From assembly GCF_001830555.1 (NCBI RefSeq), contig NZ_MIAM01000036.1, positions 16,410 to 53,912 of the forward strand: a DNA stretch of 37,503 nucleotides, given 5' to 3'. The DNA is from Sphingopyxis sp. RIFCSPHIGHO2_12_FULL_65_19. Its GTDB lineage: Bacteria > Pseudomonadota > Alphaproteobacteria > Sphingomonadales > Sphingomonadaceae. The position numbers and the translations under genes are program-made. Of this stretch, positions 33,956-37,503 are shown one piece after another. The stretch's first letter is position 1. The number at the start of each line of letters is the position of its first letter. The notes below the pieces were generated by a model. It had not been told where the DNA came from. It worked only from the letters and a program-made list of their open reading frames with translations, and ran no database searches.

Positions 33956-34342
33956 TCAAGCGGGCGGCAAGGGGCGTGGGCGATGATTTTCGTCGAGCGC
34001 GACAAAGGTGAACAATCCTTCGGTCACGCGTTCCTCGGTGCGGCCGCCATCGCGAGTCGCGACGACCTCGATCCGGATGCCCATCGAGGTACGGCCGCGC
34101 CGTTCGATATGCGCATAGATGGAGATGATGTCGCGCAGCAGGATCGGCGCGATGAATTCCATCGTGTCGATCGCAACCGTTGCAACCGCCCCCTGAGCCT
34201 CACGTCCGGCGACGATGCCGCCCGCAATGTCCATCTGGCTCAGCACCCAGCCGCCAAAGATGTGGCCGTTGGCGTTGATGTCGGCGGGGCGGGGGACGAC
34301 TCGCAGGATCGGGTCGCGCGGGCAATCTGGCTTATCGGTCAT
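33956..34342 (-). CDS. YciA-type acyl-CoA thioesterase
   Basis: A 128-residue hotdog thioesterase. PILRVVPRPADINANGHIFGGWVLSQMDIAG contains the YciA/acot-type signature (Asn-Gly-x-x-Phe-Gly-Gly with the following catalytic Asp), and VATVAIDTMEFIAPILLRDIISIYAHIERRGRTSMGIRIEV continues the fold. It would cleave acyl-CoAs in the cytosol, possibly affecting membrane lipid balance. The ATG at 34342 overlaps the end of the upstream small membrane-protein gene by 11 bases, indicating coupled translation. No clear Shine-Dalgarno sequence is present, as often for overlapping genes. It is convergent with the DUF4139 pair. Confidence 0.88.
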   Translation of the reverse strand: MTDKPDCPRDPILRVVPRPADINANGHIFGGWVLSQMDIAGGIVAGREAQGAVATVAIDTMEFIAPILLRDIISIYAHIERRGRTSMGIRIEVVATRDGGRTEERVTEGLFTFVALDENHRPRPLPPA

Positions 34343-34640
34343 GGTTCATATCCGGATCGTCTTTGAAGGGGTCTTCGATCGATTCGTCGTGGCCGCTGCC
34401 GCTCGACAGGAATACAAGCCCCATCAACGCCGCGCCAAGCAGGACCGACAGCCCGACCCCGGCGGCGGTTGCGATCATCATGTGAATGGTCAGCGCCTCG
34501 CCCATCGTAAAGCGAAGCCAGCCGAGCGCGCCGACGACCGCGATCAGCGACACCAGTGCCATGCCTTTCATCAGACGGCGATATCGGGCCCAGGCGACTT
34601 TCGATGTGTTGCCGTCGTCGAGCGGGGAGCGTTTGACCAT
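34332..34640 (-). CDS. Small two-helix membrane protein of unknown function
   Basis: A 102-residue protein with two hydrophobic segments (near 28-46, MALVSLIAVVGALGWLRFTM; 52-75, HMMIATAAGVGLSVLLGAALMGLVFL) and a hydrophilic, acidic tail ending HDESIEDPFKDDPDMNHDR. I do not recognise a functional family, although similar small alphaproteobacterial membrane proteins are found beside thioesterase genes. ATG 34640 is chosen because GGAAG lies 6 bp before it; a longer frame from 34676 adds 12 poorly supported residues. The tail overlaps the thioesterase start by 11 bases, so the pair is an operon. Confidence 0.65.
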   Translation of the reverse strand: MVKRSPLDDGNTSKVAWARYRRLMKGMALVSLIAVVGALGWLRFTMGEALTIHMMIATAAGVGLSVLLGAALMGLVFLSSGSGHDESIEDPFKDDPDMNHDR

Positions 34641-34765
34641 GGCCGCTTCCATGGACCAGCCGCGAGGCAAGGCCAAGCGCCAATGGAGCGCGGCCGGGCG
34701 TTTCGGCTTTGCCGCGAATCATGATAGGCTTTGCCCATCAAGAATCGACATGGGGAGCGGCAGGC

Positions 34766-35191
34766 ATGACGATCGGAGCGATCCTTCAGGGACGGACGGG
34801 CGCGATCATTTCGGCGCGCAAGGAAGATACGGTCCGCGCGGTGCTCGACCTGCTGGCGCAGCACCGCATCGGCGCGATACCGGTGATGGAAGGCGAAGCG
34901 ATCGTCGGCATCTTTTCCGAGCGCGACCTTGTCCGGCTGATGTCCTCTTATGGTCCCGACGCGCTCGATCGCCAACTCGACGAGGTGATGACCAAGACAC
35001 CCGTGACTTGCGATTCGGGTACTGCCGTCATCGCGGCGCTGTCGCAGATGACGCAGCGACGCATTCGGCACCTCCCGGTGGTCGACGGCGGCCGCCTCGT
35101 CGGATTTGTGTCGATCGGCGATCTCGTCAAATATCGCATCGACAAGATCGAGGCCGAAGCCGCGGCGATGCGCGATTATATCGCGTCCTGA
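34766..35191 (+). CDS. Two-CBS-domain protein
   Basis: A 141-residue protein of two CBS domains in tandem. Domain 1 covers about 1-60 (DTVRAVLDLLAQHRIGAIPVMEGEAIVGIFSERDLV) and domain 2 about 72-130 (TAVIAALSQMTQRRIRHLPVVDGGRLVGFVSIGDLV). Such proteins bind adenosyl ligands (ATP, AMP or NAD type) and sense energy state in the cytosol; no fused effector domain is present. Start at ATG 34766, with GGGGAG 8 bp before it; an upstream ATG at 34709 adds 19 residues of no clear relation. Its 3' end overlaps that of the convergent flippase gene by 16 bases. Confidence 0.85.
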   Translation: MTIGAILQGRTGAIISARKEDTVRAVLDLLAQHRIGAIPVMEGEAIVGIFSERDLVRLMSSYGPDALDRQLDEVMTKTPVTCDSGTAVIAALSQMTQRRIRHLPVVDGGRLVGFVSIGDLVKYRIDKIEAEAAAMRDYIAS

Positions 35192-36708
35192 ACCGGCGCG
35201 TCGGCAACCGGCGGTTGGCGGCGTAAGATAAGGCGGATCACCTCGGTGAGCGCGTTGCGTTCGAGCATCCACAGCAGCGCCGCGTAAAGCGTGGCCCCGA
35301 ACCCGACGAGGGCCGCGAGTCGCAGCGGCGCGGCGAGGCCGAGCGGCGCGATCGCCACGGCCGCAGCGCCGACGCCGATCGCCATGACCAGAGCGGGGGC
35401 GAGGCCGGGGAGCATGGCGCGCGCGACATCCCACAAGCTGACCCCGATCAGCGGCGCCGAAAGTCGCGCGGTGACGAGCAACAACAATGGCGCTGCGATC
35501 AGCCACGCCCATGCCATGCCGATCAGTCCCCACTGTGCGCCCATCAGAAACGCGACGGGGAACAGAACAGCGCCGCTCATCGCTGTGAACATCGATATCG
35601 ACGGCTTGCCGAGCGCGTTGGTGACGGGAGCAAAAAGAATCTGCACCGTCATCAGGATCAGCGCGAGTGAGATAAGCTGGATATAGGGCACCATGCCCAG
35701 CCACTTCGCGCCGAACAGCGTTTCGATCATTGGACCGGCGACGACGGCAAGCCCGCAATAGAAAGGCGCGGCGACGAGCATCAATATGCGTACCGTCTTC
35801 AGGAACGACCAGCGCACCGCGGCGGCATCTTTCTTGATTCGCGCGTAAGCGGGGAAGGCGACCTCGTTCAGCGGCGGTACGAACTTCGCCATGAATATCT
35901 GCGCGAGGAACAGCGCTTCGGCATAAAGGCCGAGCGCGTGGGCGTCGAATCGGGCGCCGGCGATGAAAATGTCCGACTGGCTCTGCACCAGCCAGAAGAG
36001 CTGGCTGAACAGCACCGCCGATCCGAATCCGATGATCTGGCCGCAGCCCTTGAAGTTGAAGCTGGGCCAGACGAGCAGGCGCGCGACGAAGGTCAGGCCG
36101 ATCGCGCGCGTCCAGAACATGGCGATCGGCGCATAGACCAGCGTCCAGACGCCATAGCCCGCGAGCGCACAGGCGAGCGCGGTGCTTGCGCCCGCGAAGG
36201 CGGCCAGCAGGTTGACGATCGCCTGGCGCCGGAAATCGAGCGCGCGGCTCATCATCACTTCGGGCAGGGCGATGAACGGCGTCGCCAGGAACAGCAGCGC
36301 CTGCACGCGCAGCAGGTCGGCCACCATCGGCTGACCGTAATAGGCCGCGGCGAGCGGCGCGCCGAAGAACTGGATCGCGGCAAGCAGTGCGTTGAGCAGC
36401 AACAGCAGCCCGAATGCCTGCCTGATTCGGAATGGGTCGATCGAATCGGATTGCACCAGCGCGCTGGCGAATCCCCACCCGTTGAGGAAGGCGAGGAAGG
36501 CCAGCACGACCTGAGTCATCGCGAAAAGACCATAATCGGACGGTTCGAGCAGTCGAATCACGAGCAAAGTCGACGCCCAGGTGATGATCTGCGCGAGAAT
36601 CTGGCTGCCCGAACGCCAGATCACCGCGCTCCTGACGCGGCTCCCGAATGCCTCGGCACTTTCCTCGTTCGTGCCAATGCCCTTGAATTCCGCGCTTTCG
36701 CTCACCAT
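35176..36708 (-). CDS. Polysaccharide/lipopolysaccharide flippase of the MATE/Wzx-like (MOP) superfamily
   Basis: A 510-residue polytopic membrane protein with about 12-14 helices and short loops, typical of lipid-linked sugar exporters: SAVIWRSGSQILAQIITWASTLLVIRLLEPSDYGLFA at the start, LLRVQALLFLATPFIALPEVMMSRALDFRRQAIVNLLAAF in the middle. This is the WzxC/PST-like group that flips oligosaccharide units for exopolysaccharide or LPS. ATG 36708 is used because AAGGA sits 7 bp before it; longer frames are open but have no support. No glycosyltransferase genes are adjacent, so it is a lone exporter. Its 5' side faces the rRNA promoter. Confidence 0.85.
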   Translation of the reverse strand: MVSESAEFKGIGTNEESAEAFGSRVRSAVIWRSGSQILAQIITWASTLLVIRLLEPSDYGLFAMTQVVLAFLAFLNGWGFASALVQSDSIDPFRIRQAFGLLLLLNALLAAIQFFGAPLAAAYYGQPMVADLLRVQALLFLATPFIALPEVMMSRALDFRRQAIVNLLAAFAGASTALACALAGYGVWTLVYAPIAMFWTRAIGLTFVARLLVWPSFNFKGCGQIIGFGSAVLFSQLFWLVQSQSDIFIAGARFDAHALGLYAEALFLAQIFMAKFVPPLNEVAFPAYARIKKDAAAVRWSFLKTVRILMLVAAPFYCGLAVVAGPMIETLFGAKWLGMVPYIQLISLALILMTVQILFAPVTNALGKPSISMFTAMSGAVLFPVAFLMGAQWGLIGMAWAWLIAAPLLLLVTARLSAPLIGVSLWDVARAMLPGLAPALVMAIGVGAAAVAIAPLGLAAPLRLAALVGFGATLYAALLWMLERNALTEVIRLILRRQPPVADAPVQDAI

Positions 36709-36776
36709 TTCGTCCTTCTGGCCGAGGTCTCTCCGGCGCGTCGAACAACTTTTGAAACAAAATTGCAAAAAGGTTG

Positions 36777-36805
36777 TTGACGCGAATCGAGGAGGGGCCT
36801 AGAGG
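36777..36805 (+). promoter_or_regulatory. 16S rRNA operon promoter
   Basis: TTGACG (36777-36782), 17 bp, and TAGAGG (36800-36805) match the alphaproteobacterial rRNA promoter type. It is preceded by an A/T-rich stretch (36751-36773, TTTGAAACAAAATTGCAAAA core) that could act as an UP-like element. Transcription would start near 36812 and run through the leader. The same interval (36709-37157, 449 bp) contains no gene; it holds this promoter, the flippase upstream region and the leader elements listed separately. Confidence 0.75.
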
Positions 36806-36865
36806 CCTGTTCACCGGACGGGGCGCGGCGCCAAACGCCACACACCAGCCGGTCGCCAACAGATA

Positions 36866-36913
36866 CGGACAGATGTCCCCCGATAGCAATAGCGGGGAAC
36901 GACAACTGTCCGC
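36866..36913 (+). other. Nested hairpin in the rRNA leader
   Basis: CGGACAG (36866-36872) pairs with CTGTCCG (36907-36913); inside, CCCCG (36878-36882) pairs with CGGGG (36893-36897). It lies between promoter and boxA, as expected for an antitermination or boxB-like leader structure. A role is inferred only. Confidence 0.55.
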
Positions 36914-36928
36914 CATTTCTTGTCGGTG

Positions 36929-36942
36929 AGCTCTTTGAAATT
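36929..36942 (+). promoter_or_regulatory. boxA-like antitermination element
   Basis: The sequence GAGCTCTTTGAAAT resembles the rRNA boxA core (GCTCTTTAACA in E. coli), which binds NusB-S10 to protect rRNA transcription from Rho. Its position between promoter and 16S gene supports the call. Confidence 0.7.
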
Positions 36943-37023
36943 GTGATTGTCGATGAAGGGACATGTGGGCGGCGGCCCTGGGTCTTGCAGCTTTAAGGTG
37001 CAAGGTGCTCAGGATAAAAAGCC

Positions 37024-37103
37024 AAGCCTGACCTACATGTCTTACACGTTTCCATAACGTGGAAGCAGCCTTTTCGGAGGTTGCTTCTTGTGTAGGCCAG
37101 GCT
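37024..37103 (+). other. Long imperfect hairpin ahead of 16S rRNA
   Basis: AGCCTGACCTACA (about 37025-37037) pairs with TGTAGGCCAGGCT (37091-37103), with one A-C mismatch; inside, GAAGCAGCC (37062-37070) pairs with GGTTGCTTC (37079-37087). It lies about 55 bp before the mature 16S end and is probably part of the pre-rRNA leader fold that guides processing. Confidence 0.55.
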
Positions 37104-37157
37104 CCTTAAAATGAGCGGGTTTGCGAGGGATATTCCACCTTTGCAATCTCGAACATC

Positions 37158-37503
<346 letters not shown>

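Noticed and set aside
34571..37003. An 810-codon open frame on the minus strand across the flippase and CBS genes
   Set aside because: It runs out of frame through the flippase gene and through the antisense of the CBS gene, both recognised families, and reads as compositional noise.

Overview
The window looks like chromosomal DNA of a Sphingomonadales alphaproteobacterium, most likely Sphingopyxis or a close relative. The reasons are high GC content, the 5' third of a 16S rRNA gene at the right edge with a Sphingopyxis-like V1-V2 region (judged from memory, not by alignment), alphaproteobacterial gene neighbourhoods (mrp | hflK-hflC-degP; hisS-prfA-prmC-DUF4167; phbB), and alphaproteobacterial regulatory signals (a GTTC-N7-GTTC LexA box and a TTGACG-N17-TAGAGG rRNA promoter). 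I see no prophage, insertion sequence, CRISPR array or tRNA. Coding density is near 90 percent, and most genes are housekeeping.

Layout. 1-8285 is mostly minus strand: a partial ribbon-helix-helix protein, acetoacetyl-CoA reductase (phbB), a DUF1963 protein, ferrochelatase (hemH) overlapped by a Tat-exported molybdenum-hydroxylase-like subunit, then a tightly overlapping lipoprotein / CoA-binding protein / Mrp run. 8377-12024 runs the other way: hflK, hflC and the periplasmic protease degP, closed by a strong terminator. 12085-16382 (+): a VOC protein whose promoter carries a LexA box, a HerA-like ATPase, a globin, a cytochrome P450 and a small membrane protein. 16407-20543: a thioesterase next to a perfect 18-bp palindrome, a large metallo-beta-lactamase-fold protein, queF and a Pro-rich membrane protein. 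20574-23721 (+): a heavily folded RNA leader, then sseA, metC and mscS. 23776-26354 (-): ppa and an M61 peptidase. 26448-33934 (+): hisS, prfA, prmC, a DUF4167 protein, then two tandem DUF4139 proteins behind a hairpin that is both a terminator and the holder of a ribosome-binding site. 33956-36708: a YciA-type thioesterase, a small membrane protein, a CBS-domain protein and a polysaccharide flippase. 36709-37157 is a structured rRNA leader and 37158 onward is 16S rRNA.

How the genes work together. HflK/HflC form the membrane complex that controls FtsH, and DegP adds periplasmic quality control. SseA and MetC both handle C-S bonds and probably share the upstream RNA switch candidate. PrfA and its methyltransferase PrmC overlap as in many bacteria. 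The signals most worth following are in regulatory DNA and RNA: the SOS-type promoter of the VOC gene, the folded leader of sseA-metC, the terminator/ribosome-binding-site hairpin before the DUF4139 pair, the repeated CCGTTCA motif before degP, and the palindrome before the thioesterase. All functional statements come from reading motifs by eye; no database search was possible.
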